Assembly: GCA_963666535.1 (NCBI GenBank)
Contig: OY762913.1
Span: 744,001-808,000, forward strand
Reading direction: 5' to 3'
From: G963666535 sp963666535
GTDB taxonomy: Bacteria; Bacillota; Clostridia; Oscillospirales; Oscillospiraceae
DNA: 64,000 nucleotides
A program made the position numbers and the translations under genes. Positions 41,010-51,013 of this stretch are shown in pieces (the stretch's first letter is position 1; each line of letters opens with the position of its first letter). Under the pieces are notes generated by a model. The model worked only from the letters and a program-made list of their open reading frames with translations. It made no database searches and was not told the DNA's origin.

Positions 41010-41092
41010 CAATAAGAGGACGGCTGACGGTTTCTTTTGCGGACGTGGTTAGTCCAAAGGAGTGAGCGTCAGACCAATTACTCCTCTTATTG
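41010..41092 (-). ncRNA. Candidate IS110 bridge RNA / structured non-coding end
   Basis: Nested complementarity upstream of the IS110 transposase: outer arms CAATAAGAGGA (41010-41020) and TCCTCTTATTG (41082-41092), inner CTGACG/CGTCAG and GGAC/GTCC. No coding potential. Position in the 5' non-coding part of an IS110 element fits the bridge RNAs known for this family. Strand and ends of any RNA are inferred. Confidence 0.4.
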
Positions 41093-41297
41093 TAGCTTAG
41101 GCAAGAGATGGAACAAGACGCGGGTGGCCGCCGTGCCTTGTTCGCAAAAATATATTAGCAAATGAAGTTGGACACTTGAAAAAAGTTTGTAATCCATGGT
41201 TGTTGCAACCTGCTACCGTAAGTTAAGTAATGTCCACTGAACAATAGCCCCCAATTTTGTGGAGGCGACAGCCAGAGGAAAAAACAAATCAGATCCC

Positions 41298-42810
41298 GAG
41301 ACCCCGAAAAATTTTGTGTAAAAGTGAATGAGAGACATCCTTTTGGTCAAGAGTTGGAGCAATAACAATTCAACACTGAAAGGATGTTTTTTATGAAGGA
41401 AGCACCGGCAGAACTGATGCGAGAATACGTGAACAGCCAAAAGTTTAGCAGCACCATGGAGATTATGGGGGCCATGAAGGAAATGTTTCGTGACGTACTT
41501 CAGCAGGTCATGGAAAGCGAGCTGGACTCGGAGCTGGGCTACGAAAAAAGCGAAAGAGCGTCGCAAACCGCTGTCGAACCGGAAGCTAAGAATTACCGAA
41601 ATGGGTATTCGCAAAAGACAGTCAAGACGCAATTGGGCGAGGTGGAGATCAAGGTGCCCCGGGATCGCAACGGAAAATATGAGCCTCAAATCATCGAAAG
41701 ATACAGCCGAAACGCCGACGGCATGGAAGAAAAGATTCTTTCCCTGTATGCCTGTGGCATGAGTCAGCGGGATATAGCGGAGCAGATTAAGAGCCTTTAT
41801 GATGTGGAAATCTCCCCAGAGCTAGTGAGTAAGATCAGCGAGAAAATCATGCCGGAGGTTTCGGCATGGCAGAACAGACCGTTGGAACCCGTCTATCCAT
41901 TTGTATTTTTGGACGCTATTCATTACAAGGTCAAGGAAAATCACCAGTATGTCACCAAGGCTTCCTATGTGGTACTTGGCATCACCATGGATGGCAGAAA
42001 GGACATTCTTGGCGTTTGGATCGGGGAACATGAGAGCAGCAAGTTTTGGCTTTCTGTGTTGAATGACCTCAAAAGCAGGGGTGTTTTGGATGTTTATCTG
42101 TTCTGTGTGGACGGGCTGAGGGGCTTCTGCGAGGCCATCAATGCCGTTTACCCCCAAGCGCAAATCCAACGCTGCATCATCCATCAGATCCGCAGCTCCA
42201 CCCGCTATGTGAGCTACAAGGATATCAAGGCGCTCATGGCTGATTTGAAACTGGTCTATAAAGCCGTCACGGAAGACGAAGCGTTGGAGCATTTGATGGC
42301 ATTCCGTGAAAAGTGGGGTAAACAGTATCCCTCCTGCGTCAAGAGCTGGGAAGAAAACTGGGACATTCTGAGCACCTTTTTCGCATACCCCGCCGAAATC
42401 CGGCGCATCATATACACGACAAACATCATTGAGGGTCTTAACCGCCAGTTTCGGCAAATCACCAAAAATAAACCCAGCTTTACCAGCGATGACTCCCTGC
42501 GCAAGATGCTGTATCTGGCATCTAAAAAAATTGTCGAACACTGGACGTCCAGAAGTCGAAACTGGGATATGGTATTAAGCCAGCTCAACCTGATGTTTTC
42601 TGAGAGAGCCGCAGTCTGATTTTACCTTGAAATAGAGTTCCCCTGGGCGGACGCGGCATTCACGCAAAGCGCGCATACCGTGTCCGCTCCCGGGGAAACG
42701 GGCAGTGAAGGCAAAATCCACAGTCTTGATTTGCAAGAGCAAACCCACAGATACAAGCTAAAATTCTTGATCAAGGGATTTTACAATTACACAAAATTTT
42801 CCGACGTGCC
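41298..42810 (+). mobile_element. IS256-family insertion sequence, copy B
   Basis: 1513 bp, the same length as copy A and inverted relative to it. It is flanked by perfect 8-bp duplications CAGATCCC (41290-41297 and 42811-42818). Ends are GAGACCCCGAAAAATTTTG and, on the other strand, GGCACGTCGGAAAATTTTG. Confidence 0.95.
41384..42619 (+). CDS. IS256-family (Mutator-type) transposase, copy B
   Basis: 411-residue DDE transposase, almost identical to the protein at 23013-24248. Differences include 'DGLRGF', 'SDDSLRK' and 'HWTSRSRNWD' in place of 'DGLKGF', 'SDESLRK' and 'HWMSRCRNWD'. The gene is intact, with perfect target duplications around the element, so it is presumably active or very recently so. 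Confidence 0.95.
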   Translation: MFFMKEAPAELMREYVNSQKFSSTMEIMGAMKEMFRDVLQQVMESELDSELGYEKSERASQTAVEPEAKNYRNGYSQKTVKTQLGEVEIKVPRDRNGKYEPQIIERYSRNADGMEEKILSLYACGMSQRDIAEQIKSLYDVEISPELVSKISEKIMPEVSAWQNRPLEPVYPFVFLDAIHYKVKENHQYVTKASYVVLGITMDGRKDILGVWIGEHESSKFWLSVLNDLKSRGVLDVYLFCVDGLRGFCEAINAVYPQAQIQRCIIHQIRSSTRYVSYKDIKALMADLKLVYKAVTEDEALEHLMAFREKWGKQYPSCVKSWEENWDILSTFFAYPAEIRRIIYTTNIIEGLNRQFRQITKNKPSFTSDDSLRKMLYLASKKIVEHWTSRSRNWDMVLSQLNLMFSERAAV

Positions 42811-42884
42811 CAGATCCCAAATTGTGCACTGAATTTTCCGCTCCGATGGAGGTCTACAAGCAACTCATGGCCGCATAAGAAAAC

Positions 42885-42909
42885 CGCCATTCCCGGCTTG
42901 GGAATGGCG
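42885..42909 (-). terminator. Terminator hairpin downstream of the small gene at 42985
   Basis: Perfect 10-bp arms CGCCATTCCC (42885-42894) and GGGAATGGCG (42900-42909), with GGTTTTCTT following on the minus strand. The surrounding 'CATGGCCGCATAAGAA...GGCGATCTTCA' resembles the hairpin that IS256 copy A split at 22771-22821. Confidence 0.65.
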
Positions 42910-42984
42910 ATCTTCATTACTTAATATTTATATTATTTCTCTGTCCACTTGACGGATAGCACTTCAAAAATGACTGCCTTTGCA

Positions 42985-43194
42985 TTATATCATTTTCTGT
43001 TGCAGTAAATAGTTTTTTGCTATCCAAGAAATACCCTTGTGCATCAGAGCTGAATTACCCCAGTCTATCAGTTTTACAATTTCTTTGGCTACTTGACTTG
43101 CTCGGCTTTCATCCATTTGCTTTGCATAGCGCTTAACACATGTAGTCATTTCTTTCTCAGAAAATGCTACAAACTCAGTATCTACATTTGTCAT
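42985..43194 (-). CDS. Small hypothetical protein
   Basis: 69 residues, mostly helical and basic, with one tryptophan-containing amphipathic stretch ('EIVKLIDWGNSALMHKGISWIAKNY'). AAAGGAG lies 12 bases before ATG 43194 and a terminator-like hairpin follows, so it is probably a real gene. I do not recognise a family. It lies among integrative-element relics. Confidence 0.55.
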   Translation of the reverse strand: MTNVDTEFVAFSEKEMTTCVKRYAKQMDESRASQVAKEIVKLIDWGNSALMHKGISWIAKNYLLQQKMI

Positions 43195-43401
43195 TGTATT
43201 TTCAGCTCCTTTCTTTCATTAGTGTCTCTGTCAATAGTTTAACATATTTATTTAAAATATGCTATATCTTTAATTAAGGTGAACTCGTAACATCCCTGTC
43301 AAATCGATTACAGTATCAATTAAAAAGTACAATACCATTGGTCACCGTGGTATCAATGGTATAGGTGTTGATCTCATATACCACTGCAACTGCTGTACGA
43401 A

Positions 43402-43560
43402 AATGGTGCATGGCGTGATTTGGAAGAAGAAATGCATATACCGGACTACGCAATCGAACGGATTGCTCGGTGTATGCTGCCCATGATTCAAAAATATTAC
43501 GAGAGAGAAGAGGGCAAACATGAATTTTCTGAATGGGAAGCACGTCCGGAAACGGCTTAA
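43402..43560 (+). pseudogene. Fragment of a conjugative-transposon hypothetical protein
   Basis: The + strand frame reads 'NGAWRDLEEEMHIPDYAIER', 'IARCMLPMIQKYYEREEG' and 'FSEWEARPETA', then stop. This pattern is familiar as the C-terminus of a small accessory protein on clostridial conjugative transposons. No start is present. Confidence 0.5.
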
Positions 43561-43589
43561 CAAATATAGAGAAAGCAGGAATTATCGTA

Positions 43590-43915
43590 ATGATGACCCA
43601 TGAACAGGTTCCCGAAGCTGCGTCAGTACAGTCGCGTTGCGCACATCAAGGCCAGCGCATATGCATATCTGCCGCACGGAACGAACGACTGCGCTCCACG
43701 GAATTTCTGCCGCATAGCTGAATTTCTTCTGGTACGCCCGCCACAATTCTTGAAGCTCGCCGCTTGACTGCACATCGAAATGATCTTTTCGGTATCCTTC
43801 AATAATTCCGTATGGCCGCGTTTCTCGGCAGTTGCCGCCAACGCACTTGTGAGCACGTCTTTATCCAAATCAGTTTTATAGGCCGGTTGTAAACTATACG
43901 CTCTGTACGCTTCTT
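43590..43915 (-). pseudogene. AbiEii-like nucleotidyltransferase toxin C-terminal relic
   Basis: The minus strand carries, in two frames, 'DKDVLTSALAATAEKRGHTELLKD' followed by 'LQELWRAYQKKFSYAAEIPWSAVVRSVR'. This combination resembles the C-terminal helical part of AbiEii/DUF1814 nucleotidyltransferase toxins. A frameshift separates the parts and the catalytic N-terminus and any AbiEi antitoxin are missing. Assignment is moderate. Confidence 0.5.
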
Positions 43916-44223
43916 AATTCGCTTGACTTTTCTCCATCAGAACACTCTGTTTGGGTTGAATTTCTGTTTTCTCTATTAAGACGACGGATATCCGATAGAA
44001 TATTTCATTCGGGAAATAGCCTAAATCAACCATATAAATAGTATCTGTACAAATTGAAGTTCTACTATGTTGAGGTGTTAATGAAAAAAAACCCTAGTTT
44101 CTTTATTTTGTTTATCAGACTCTATATCTATGATGACACCATTTCCGTTCCAACCACTGCCTCCCATTTCCACAAACGGCGAGGACGGGCAAGCGTTTTG
44201 CCTGCCCGCCTTTGCCTTGCTTT
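43916..44223. other. Gene-free gap before the giant SLH gene
   Basis: No supported gene. A GC-rich imperfect hairpin GGGCAAGC-GTTTT-GCCTGCCC (about 44187-44207) lies just beyond the SLH gene stop and may end its leftward transcript, although no clear T-run follows. Confidence 0.4.
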
Positions 44224-47200
44224 TTACTTTAAATAATCTTTCTCAAACCGCATGAGGATTGTCGCAGCCTCGGCACGGGTTGCCGTATCGGCGGGTGCAA
44301 TGGTGGTCGTTGTGCGGCCTGTGAGGAATCCCTCCGCCTTGGCCCACTTCATGGCGTCAAGCGCATAGGGGGCAATGCTGGCAGCATCGGTATAAGCCGC
44401 AAGATCGGTGGTCTTCTTGGTATCAAGTTTCTTGTAGTTCGCATAGGAAAGAAGCATAGCCGCCATTTGTTCACGGGTAATTGCGTCTTTTGTCCCGAAC
44501 AAACCATTGCCGTACCCGGTGGTTATACCATTGGCGTTAGCCCATATAACAGCGTCGGTATACCACTCGCCGTCCTTCACGTCTGTAAAGGCGGTTTTCC
44601 CGGTAACAAGCGGTTTACCCTCAAGCCCATACAGGACGGTGACAAGCATGGCGCGGGTCATCCTGTCCCTAGGGCCAAAGGTCGTGGCGGACGTGCCGTT
44701 GTACCGTTCGTTCTGGACGGCATACTTCACTGCATCATAGAACCAATCGCCCGTCTTAACGTCGGTGAAGGGGTTTTGCCATGCATCATAGCCGACGACA
44801 TAGTTTGAAAGATGTGTGGTTGTGAAGGTGGCAAGTCCTGTCTTCGCATCATACGTGCAGCTCATCCGTTCCAACTTGCCTTCATCACTAAGATACCAGA
44901 CCGTGACGCCATCAGTACTCTCGCCGGTTTGCAGCTTATAGGGCAGGGAGATAGTGATGCTCTTGCCGCCAAAGCTGCTGATGTGTTTCTCTCCGCTGAG
45001 AATAGAGATGTCGAACACTGTGCCGCCGCCCACCAGCTTTTGCTGCTCGGTGCTCAGGGTGTTCGTTTTCACCGCCTCAGCAACTACGGTCACAGTATTG
45101 CCCAATGCCTGAGAGGCTACGGATGCCAACACGTCATTGGGGATGGTGACACCTCCAATTGGGGTTACGATTTTGAGGTCAGCACTCGTATCCGAAGCCA
45201 TGGAAGAAACCGATGCCTTGGGTAGTTGTACACTGGTCTTTGCCGCCGCACCTGTTATTTGGGGCTCAATGGTGATCACCCTGGTGCTATTCTTCTTTGC
45301 GTCCTCAATGGCTTTGCTAATGTCGGACCCATTGACAGTCACCAAAGCCGCTCCGTTTTGCGCCGTTACCTTTGGGTTGAGAACCGTACCGCTGTCCGTC
45401 GCATCTCCGACGCCAGCCGGAGGCGTATAGCTACCCGAGGTCAGTGCTTTCAGCCACAAGCTGTAATAGGTGCCATCACCCAGTGCTGGATAACCCTTGC
45501 CGCCGATCTCGTTCCAGTCGGGCACCTCATAACTGTAGTCGTCCACATAGTGCCAGATGATCACGTCACCGTCATTCAGTTCGTATTGGCGCAACCCGAG
45601 ATTTGGGTGCGAGCCATCGGAGCCGTCGTCTTTTTTGCCGACGGTGTACATCCAGCCGCTGCGCGGCCCGTTTGTGAATTCAGCCAAACCGCTTATTGAG
45701 TCAACATAGTTGTTCATTGCCGTTATGGTGTATGGCATGTTTGCCTGTTTCAGTGCTCTGTCGAACAACTCAAGGACCGTAGCGCCTTCGCCCATTTTGT
45801 ATTCCGTCAGCCCTATCCATGTTTTGTATGACGCACCCCTGTATAACAATTTTTTGTTACCCAGATCAATATCGCCATCTGACATGGTCGAACCGATCAG
45901 CGCGAATTTAACGGAAATTGTTTTATCCTTTGAGCCGCCGCCGTCGTCATATCTGCGGATGACAGAAACGGAAAATGTTGTGCTAACTCCTCCATATGTG
46001 ACGGTTACGTTCTGATTATCAGCTACATTGGTATCAAACCCGCTGAACACTGCATCTTTCAGATCAACTTCAACCTCAGCGCCTGTGATTGTGTAGAGCG
46101 CGGTCAACTTTATGCCGGTAGTGTCTAATTCTTCGCCGACATAGTAAATGTCTTTGTAATTCCCAGATATTTTCATGGCGTATATTCTAGGTTTCGCGTT
46201 CGGGTCATGCACCGGATACGGGGTATTCTGTTCTTGCATCCAGTTTTTAAAGCTGTTTTTACCACCCATTAGTAAATTAAAAACCGTGCCATCACTGAAT
46301 TCTTTCCCAGATTTCGCAATGAAAGAATTTTTATTCGGGTCCCAATTTGTATTGGGGTTTAATTGGTAACCGATTCCCGCATAGTTGTCATTTCCCAAGT
46401 AGTAGTTGTTTTCATAAGTCAGTAACTTGGGATCGTACCCGCCAGTATCCCCCAGAATACCACCCACACGACTGTATCTTGTACCGGCGTCTGGATTTGT
46501 GTCCGTTATTGTGCCGCAAAAGTGGTTGTCACTGATATACGCTTCATTCCACGCTCCGCGCAGGCCGATCTCGCTGCCAGCGATTCCGCCAATACCGCTG
46601 CCCGAATCGTAACCGGTCACCTCTATATCTGCAGTGGAGTTTCCGGTTATATCCGCGGCAACATAACAATTGCGAACCGTAATAGGCGGCGTATTCGGCG
46701 CGCTTTCGGAAATATAACCCGCACCTATGATACCGCCGACCTTGCCTCCCGTCGCCACTATTGTGCCCAGAAAGGCGCTGTTAACAATCTCGCAAACACC
46801 TATTGACTGCCCTTTTTTACCGGCCAGGCCTCCTACATTTGAAATGCCGTATACCGCCGCATAACTGACGCTGTTTTCAATACGTCCATTCAAAGTACCT
46901 ACGAAGGATGCGATATCACTTTTATCCTTTGTATAACCAACTACTACGCCTTTTTCTATGGTGCAGTTTTTGACGAAAATATCGTTTATGCCGGAGTTGT
47001 AACCGCCGTTGGCAAGCCCCGATCCGCGCGTTTTGCTGCCTTCCTTCAATGTCACGTTTTCCATGGTTATGACATCAGGATCCGTGTACTGCTGGTAGAC
47101 GCCGTCCTCACCATAGTCGACGATAACCTTGTCAAGAAGACCCGCGCCGTTAATCTCCTCGCCAAATATCTTCAAGTTTTTCACAACGGCGTCGCGCGTT

Positions 47201-50200
47201 AAATTGAGCAGAGGTTTGCCGCCCTTTGCCACGGTAAGCGTATAACCGCCGCCGTCAATCGTGCCGCTGAACGCCCTCAGGTTTGGTCCGTTACCGCCCA
47301 GATTTTTACCGATTGGTACCCAATCCAGCGGCAGTGTAACATCATTGGCAAACTGAAACACCGCACCGCTTAAGGAGTCACCGCCTGACACCATTTCGCC
47401 GATTTTCTTCAGTTGATCTGCCGTTTTGACCACATACGGGTCGTTCTCTGTCCCCTTTCCATCAAACCCGTCTATGCCCTCGCGCGCCTTAATGGTTATC
47501 TTGACAAAGTCGCTGGTAACACTGGCTGTATTCTTGCAATTATCGATAGCGGAAGCCGTAACGACGCAGTAAAAAAAATGATCTCCGACGTCCAGCTTTT
47601 CAGTTACCTTATAACTAAAATGAGGTGCGCAAACTCTTTCTACAAAAGAACAGCCGTCAGTTGCTCCTAGGGTGTATGTGCTCGATGTTTCGTAATTAAC
47701 GCTGTCAAGAAGTTTCGCTCCAACGACAGACGCAGTATTATTGTAGTACCACACTGCGTCAACTTTTGCAGCAGATTTAAAAACGTCCTGATTTTTCTCA
47801 TCCGTGGTTCCAGCCGTCATTTGAATATTCTCAATCGTCGTGCCCTGGATATATTCTGTTTTCGCCCCGTTATTTTTACCGGGCTGAGATGCTATGACCG
47901 GCTTGTTGACTTGCCCAAGATTGATATCAATTGCCGCCGGCGCGCTGTTTTGGAACACGCCAGTGTTCTTATCCGTTACGACGCACCGGTAAAATCGCCT
48001 TCCGGCGCTTCCAGTGGGAACCGTCAATGACGGCCCGGTTGCATTCTCAATGTTGTGATCGAAACGATTATTTGTCACTTCTGCAGCGTTGCTTGACCAC
48101 TGCCATTGATATGTTACGTTGCTCGCTTTTTCACCCTCTACTGTAACAGACAGCGTCACTTTGTCGCCTTTATCATACGTTCCGCCTTGGGGCTGCCCGG
48201 TTATTTCCCAACCAGCCGCTTGTCCGGCGGTGACATACAGTTTATAGTCACTGCGGGTTTTTGCGCCTGTCTCGCCGAACAAGATTGAAAAGGGGACCGT
48301 ATATCTGTCACCATTTTTTTCGCACTTAGTCAGATCAATCGTAACTCCGCTTCCTGTAAAGTCCGCAGTTTTATCTTCTCCATCATAGTAAAAGCTTGCG
48401 CTGGGGGCTCCAGGATAATCATACTTAAGCCAAGTCTGCATGGTACCTTTCAGAGTGATATCCGTTTTGCCTGGCGTTGTCACATTATATTCTCTGGTAA
48501 ACTGGACAATTTCCCGGGTCGTGGCGCTGATCTCCTTACTTACATCCGGGGCTGTTATCAGTTGCTTCTCCCCCGAGAGCACGGTGAGACTGCTAAGATA
48601 CGGCGCTAAGATTATATGAAATACATACTGGTCGCCTTTTTCCGGATTGTCTTCTGCGTATACCTTGATCTCAAGGGTATACTCTCCCGCTTGCAAATAT
48701 CGGAAAAAACCATTTGCACGATCCCGCCAGTCCTGTGCGCTTCCATTGTCCATTTTACACAAATCAACAACAGAGTTACTATTGAATTTCGAACTATAGG
48801 TGCGAACTGTTTTCCCATCTGAATCTTTCAACACCGCAGAATACTGCATCTTTTTCGTATGCTCTGTGTCTGAGTTAGCCAGTTCAAGGGGCATCGTATA
48901 CAAAGGATAAATAGTTCCTTGGTATGGGATCAACAAATTGTAACAAGTCACGTCCGGCTTAAAATTGTCAAGAAACACATGCGCACCTGAACTTGTCCGA
49001 AACGTGATGTTTTTTACAAAACCGCTTTGTTCCCCCTCACCGGATGACTCTTTTTTAACAGTGACCTTGATCGGGTCGGTAGTTTTCGTATAATCCTTAC
49101 TTTCTGCCGTACGCGTGACCTCGCAGGTATAGTAGGTGGTTCCGGATACGTCAGTGGACGGGGTATAGGCGGGGTTTGTGGCGCCGTTAATTTTTTTGTA
49201 TTCCCCGTTTGATGTATCTGATGAATACCATTGATAGGACAGCGGCGTGTCGCTGTCGCTGTCCAGGGGGTCAACCGCAACAGATAGCGTCAAATCATCA
49301 GCGCCAATGGTTACTTCCGCGTCAGAAGATACGCTTTTCAACACCGGGGTGTAATCCACCGTCTTTTCGGCAAAGCTGACTTTAAGGGTGTAATAACCGT
49401 CCACGCCGCAGCCGGCACCGGTGTAGTCAAGCTTAAACGGAATGATGACAGAACCGTCCGCTTGTTTGTATTGTCCGGATTGGTATTTTGTAAGGTCAAG
49501 CGTAAAGGTGGTATCTGAATCACCCGCTATATAACTGCCGCTGCCGTCATCGAATTTCAGTGCCGTATCGGTTGGCGTAAAGGCCGGCGCTGTGATGACC
49601 AATTGATCAGTGCCGGCCGCTACGCCAGTAACTTCATAGTTATTTAAATAAGGATCGAACTTGGAAGGGATACCCTCCGTAATTGCAGTGCCGTTTTCGT
49701 AAGCCACCGCAAAACTCGCCAGAGTGGCTTTACGATAGAAATTGAATGTATAGGTGACTGTATTTGATAATACTCCGGAAGGTTGATTCACAGCTCCAGA
49801 TGTTAAATCCCCGGTCACATGTTTTATGGTAGCGGGAGCTTTTGTATCCATCTTCAGCGTAGAAATAGCGCTGTTTCTAACAAACATCATTCCCGCCGCA
49901 CTTGCTGCCCCCGACTTATATGCAAAGCCAGTTCCGGTGATGTAATTGCCGTCTGCATCTGTAATTCTTGCGGAAGGGGTCGCTTGGGCATCGTTCAGTG
50001 TCGCTTTCATGGTCAGCACGGTATCAACATTGGCATCAACGAGCATGATGTCATACTCTGTCACCAACGGGTCAAAGCTGAACTTATCATAGGTCAGTTC
50101 TGCGTTTAGACTCTCAGCATATAAGTACACTTGTGTGCTGTCTTTCATGGTTTTTGCGATCGAAATATTTGATAAATACTGATGTGGGGCGGCCTCAGGC

Positions 50201-50286
50201 GGGTCATCCGCCATGGCCGTTATCGGCATGGTCGACAGGCACATGACAAGCGTAAGCAGTAGGCATGTAAATCGTTTCAATTTCAT
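44224..50286 (-). CDS. Giant secreted SLH-domain protein with GLUG, Ig-like and DUF4430 domains
   Basis: 2020-residue cell-surface protein. A signal peptide at 1-26 is followed by several Ig-like beta-domains (for example 'YQWYSSDTSNGEYKKI'). GLUG-type repeats lie at about 1145-1295 ('NVGGLAGKKGQ', 'KVGGIIGAGYI', 'GIGGIAGSEIG', 'RVGGILGDTGG') and a Big_3-like domain at about 1395 ('YYVGEELDTTGIKLTALY'). A DUF4430/transcobalamin-like domain spans about 1462-1595 ('GATVLELFDRALKQANMPY', 'SGWMYTVGKKDDG', 'LNDGDVIIWHYVDDY'). Three SLH repeats at about 1835-2018 anchor it to the wall. It lies 115 bp after a small secreted DUF4430 gene that follows a cobalamin riboswitch. Surface capture of cobalamin is inferred; adhesion is the alternative. 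Confidence 0.88.
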   Translation of the reverse strand: MKLKRFTCLLLTLVMCLSTMPITAMADDPPEAAPHQYLSNISIAKTMKDSTQVYLYAESLNAELTYDKFSFDPLVTEYDIMLVDANVDTVLTMKATLNDAQATPSARITDADGNYITGTGFAYKSGAASAAGMMFVRNSAISTLKMDTKAPATIKHVTGDLTSGAVNQPSGVLSNTVTYTFNFYRKATLASFAVAYENGTAITEGIPSKFDPYLNNYEVTGVAAGTDQLVITAPAFTPTDTALKFDDGSGSYIAGDSDTTFTLDLTKYQSGQYKQADGSVIIPFKLDYTGAGCGVDGYYTLKVSFAEKTVDYTPVLKSVSSDAEVTIGADDLTLSVAVDPLDSDSDTPLSYQWYSSDTSNGEYKKINGATNPAYTPSTDVSGTTYYTCEVTRTAESKDYTKTTDPIKVTVKKESSGEGEQSGFVKNITFRTSSGAHVFLDNFKPDVTCYNLLIPYQGTIYPLYTMPLELANSDTEHTKKMQYSAVLKDSDGKTVRTYSSKFNSNSVVDLCKMDNGSAQDWRDRANGFFRYLQAGEYTLEIKVYAEDNPEKGDQYVFHIILAPYLSSLTVLSGEKQLITAPDVSKEISATTREIVQFTREYNVTTPGKTDITLKGTMQTWLKYDYPGAPSASFYYDGEDKTADFTGSGVTIDLTKCEKNGDRYTVPFSILFGETGAKTRSDYKLYVTAGQAAGWEITGQPQGGTYDKGDKVTLSVTVEGEKASNVTYQWQWSSNAAEVTNNRFDHNIENATGPSLTVPTGSAGRRFYRCVVTDKNTGVFQNSAPAAIDINLGQVNKPVIASQPGKNNGAKTEYIQGTTIENIQMTAGTTDEKNQDVFKSAAKVDAVWYYNNTASVVGAKLLDSVNYETSSTYTLGATDGCSFVERVCAPHFSYKVTEKLDVGDHFFYCVVTASAIDNCKNTASVTSDFVKITIKAREGIDGFDGKGTENDPYVVKTADQLKKIGEMVSGGDSLSGAVFQFANDVTLPLDWVPIGKNLGGNGPNLRAFSGTIDGGGYTLTVAKGGKPLLNLTRDAVVKNLKIFGEEINGAGLLDKVIVDYGEDGVYQQYTDPDVITMENVTLKEGSKTRGSGLANGGYNSGINDIFVKNCTIEKGVVVGYTKDKSDIASFVGTLNGRIENSVSYAAVYGISNVGGLAGKKGQSIGVCEIVNSAFLGTIVATGGKVGGIIGAGYISESAPNTPPITVRNCYVAADITGNSTADIEVTGYDSGSGIGGIAGSEIGLRGAWNEAYISDNHFCGTITDTNPDAGTRYSRVGGILGDTGGYDPKLLTYENNYYLGNDNYAGIGYQLNPNTNWDPNKNSFIAKSGKEFSDGTVFNLLMGGKNSFKNWMQEQNTPYPVHDPNAKPRIYAMKISGNYKDIYYVGEELDTTGIKLTALYTITGAEVEVDLKDAVFSGFDTNVADNQNVTVTYGGVSTTFSVSVIRRYDDGGGSKDKTISVKFALIGSTMSDGDIDLGNKKLLYRGASYKTWIGLTEYKMGEGATVLELFDRALKQANMPYTITAMNNYVDSISGLAEFTNGPRSGWMYTVGKKDDGSDGSHPNLGLRQYELNDGDVIIWHYVDDYSYEVPDWNEIGGKGYPALGDGTYYSLWLKALTSGSYTPPAGVGDATDSGTVLNPKVTAQNGAALVTVNGSDISKAIEDAKKNSTRVITIEPQITGAAAKTSVQLPKASVSSMASDTSADLKIVTPIGGVTIPNDVLASVASQALGNTVTVVAEAVKTNTLSTEQQKLVGGGTVFDISILSGEKHISSFGGKSITISLPYKLQTGESTDGVTVWYLSDEGKLERMSCTYDAKTGLATFTTTHLSNYVVGYDAWQNPFTDVKTGDWFYDAVKYAVQNERYNGTSATTFGPRDRMTRAMLVTVLYGLEGKPLVTGKTAFTDVKDGEWYTDAVIWANANGITTGYGNGLFGTKDAITREQMAAMLLSYANYKKLDTKKTTDLAAYTDAASIAPYALDAMKWAKAEGFLTGRTTTTIAPADTATRAEAATILMRFEKDYLK

Positions 50287-50355
50287 TGATTATTTCCTCC
50301 CCTAAGTAGAATCTGTGTCGATGCGGCTGTCATGTGCCGCGGCCTGAAACATGCG

Positions 50356-50383
50356 GGCACAGGCAGCTCTGGCTGCCTGTGCC
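50356..50383. other. Intergenic hairpin between the two DUF4430 genes
   Basis: Perfect 11-bp arms GGCACAGGCAG and CTGCCTGTGCC with a 6-base loop and no T-run. It may set the ratio of the upstream and downstream products by processing or partial termination. Confidence 0.5.
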
Positions 50384-50401
50384 GCTGTTCATTACTTGAG
50401 G

Positions 50402-51013
50402 TTAAAATACGATTGGAGTGGGTCCGTAGGTGAGAATTACGATATCACCGGCCGAGAGCACGCACTCATCCATGGTATACTGGTATTGGGTGTCGTCAAG
50501 GCTTGTGGAGTTGGGCGGATAGACGGGGTTGCCGTAACCATCGGCGGCATAATCGACCTGATACAGCCAGTCGCTTCCAATGTAGCACATATGCTGCATG
50601 TCACCCATTGCAAAATATCCGTCACCCATCATATCCGCAAACGACATGTATACTCCGTCATACTGGGCGAATTTCGGGAGCGCGTTAAGGGTATCAATAG
50701 TGGCATCTCCGCCAACGTATTCGCCATCTTCATCAAAAGAACCGGCAACAGGTACATACGGAGCCGATGGGTAGCCAAGAAGGCCTTTTAGGTACGACCC
50801 TGACCAATTAGCATCAGTACCATACTGGTCAGCGATCACATTATAGACAGTGGTATCAGTACCAACGGTATAGGAAAACGAATCTACGTTGGAGCCATTG
50901 GCAGTGACCTGTACGGTGACTGTGCCGGGGGTTGCCGCGAACGCGTTCACACTGAACGCCAAGACGATGACCAGGGTGAGAAGAATGGATAGCACTTTTT
51001 TACTCTTAATCAT
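50402..51013 (-). CDS. Secreted DUF4430 (transcobalamin-like) protein
   Basis: 203-residue exported protein. Its signal peptide ends near 'VNAFAATPG', and most of the mature chain is one DUF4430-like fold ('VTVQVTANGSNVDSFSYTVG', 'GSDWLYQVDYAADGYG', 'LSAGDIVILTYGPTP'). ATG 51013 follows AAAGGA. No anchor is seen, so it is free or held by partners. It is first gene after the cobalamin riboswitch and terminator on the same strand, with the giant SLH protein next. The DUF4430 fold is related to the beta-domain of B12 carriers. B12 or corrinoid binding at the surface is therefore a reasonable inference, not proven. Confidence 0.82.
   Translation of the reverse strand: MIKSKKVLSILLTLVIVLAFSVNAFAATPGTVTVQVTANGSNVDSFSYTVGTDTTVYNVIADQYGTDANWSGSYLKGLLGYPSAPYVPVAGSFDEDGEYVGGDATIDTLNALPKFAQYDGVYMSFADMMGDGYFAMGDMQHMCYIGSDWLYQVDYAADGYGNPVYPPNSTSLDDTQYQYTMDECVLSAGDIVILTYGPTPIVF

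Noticed and set aside
22822..42810. IS256-bounded composite transposon
   Set aside because: Each IS256 copy has its own perfect 8-bp duplication, so they inserted separately; a composite unit would share one duplication at its outer ends.
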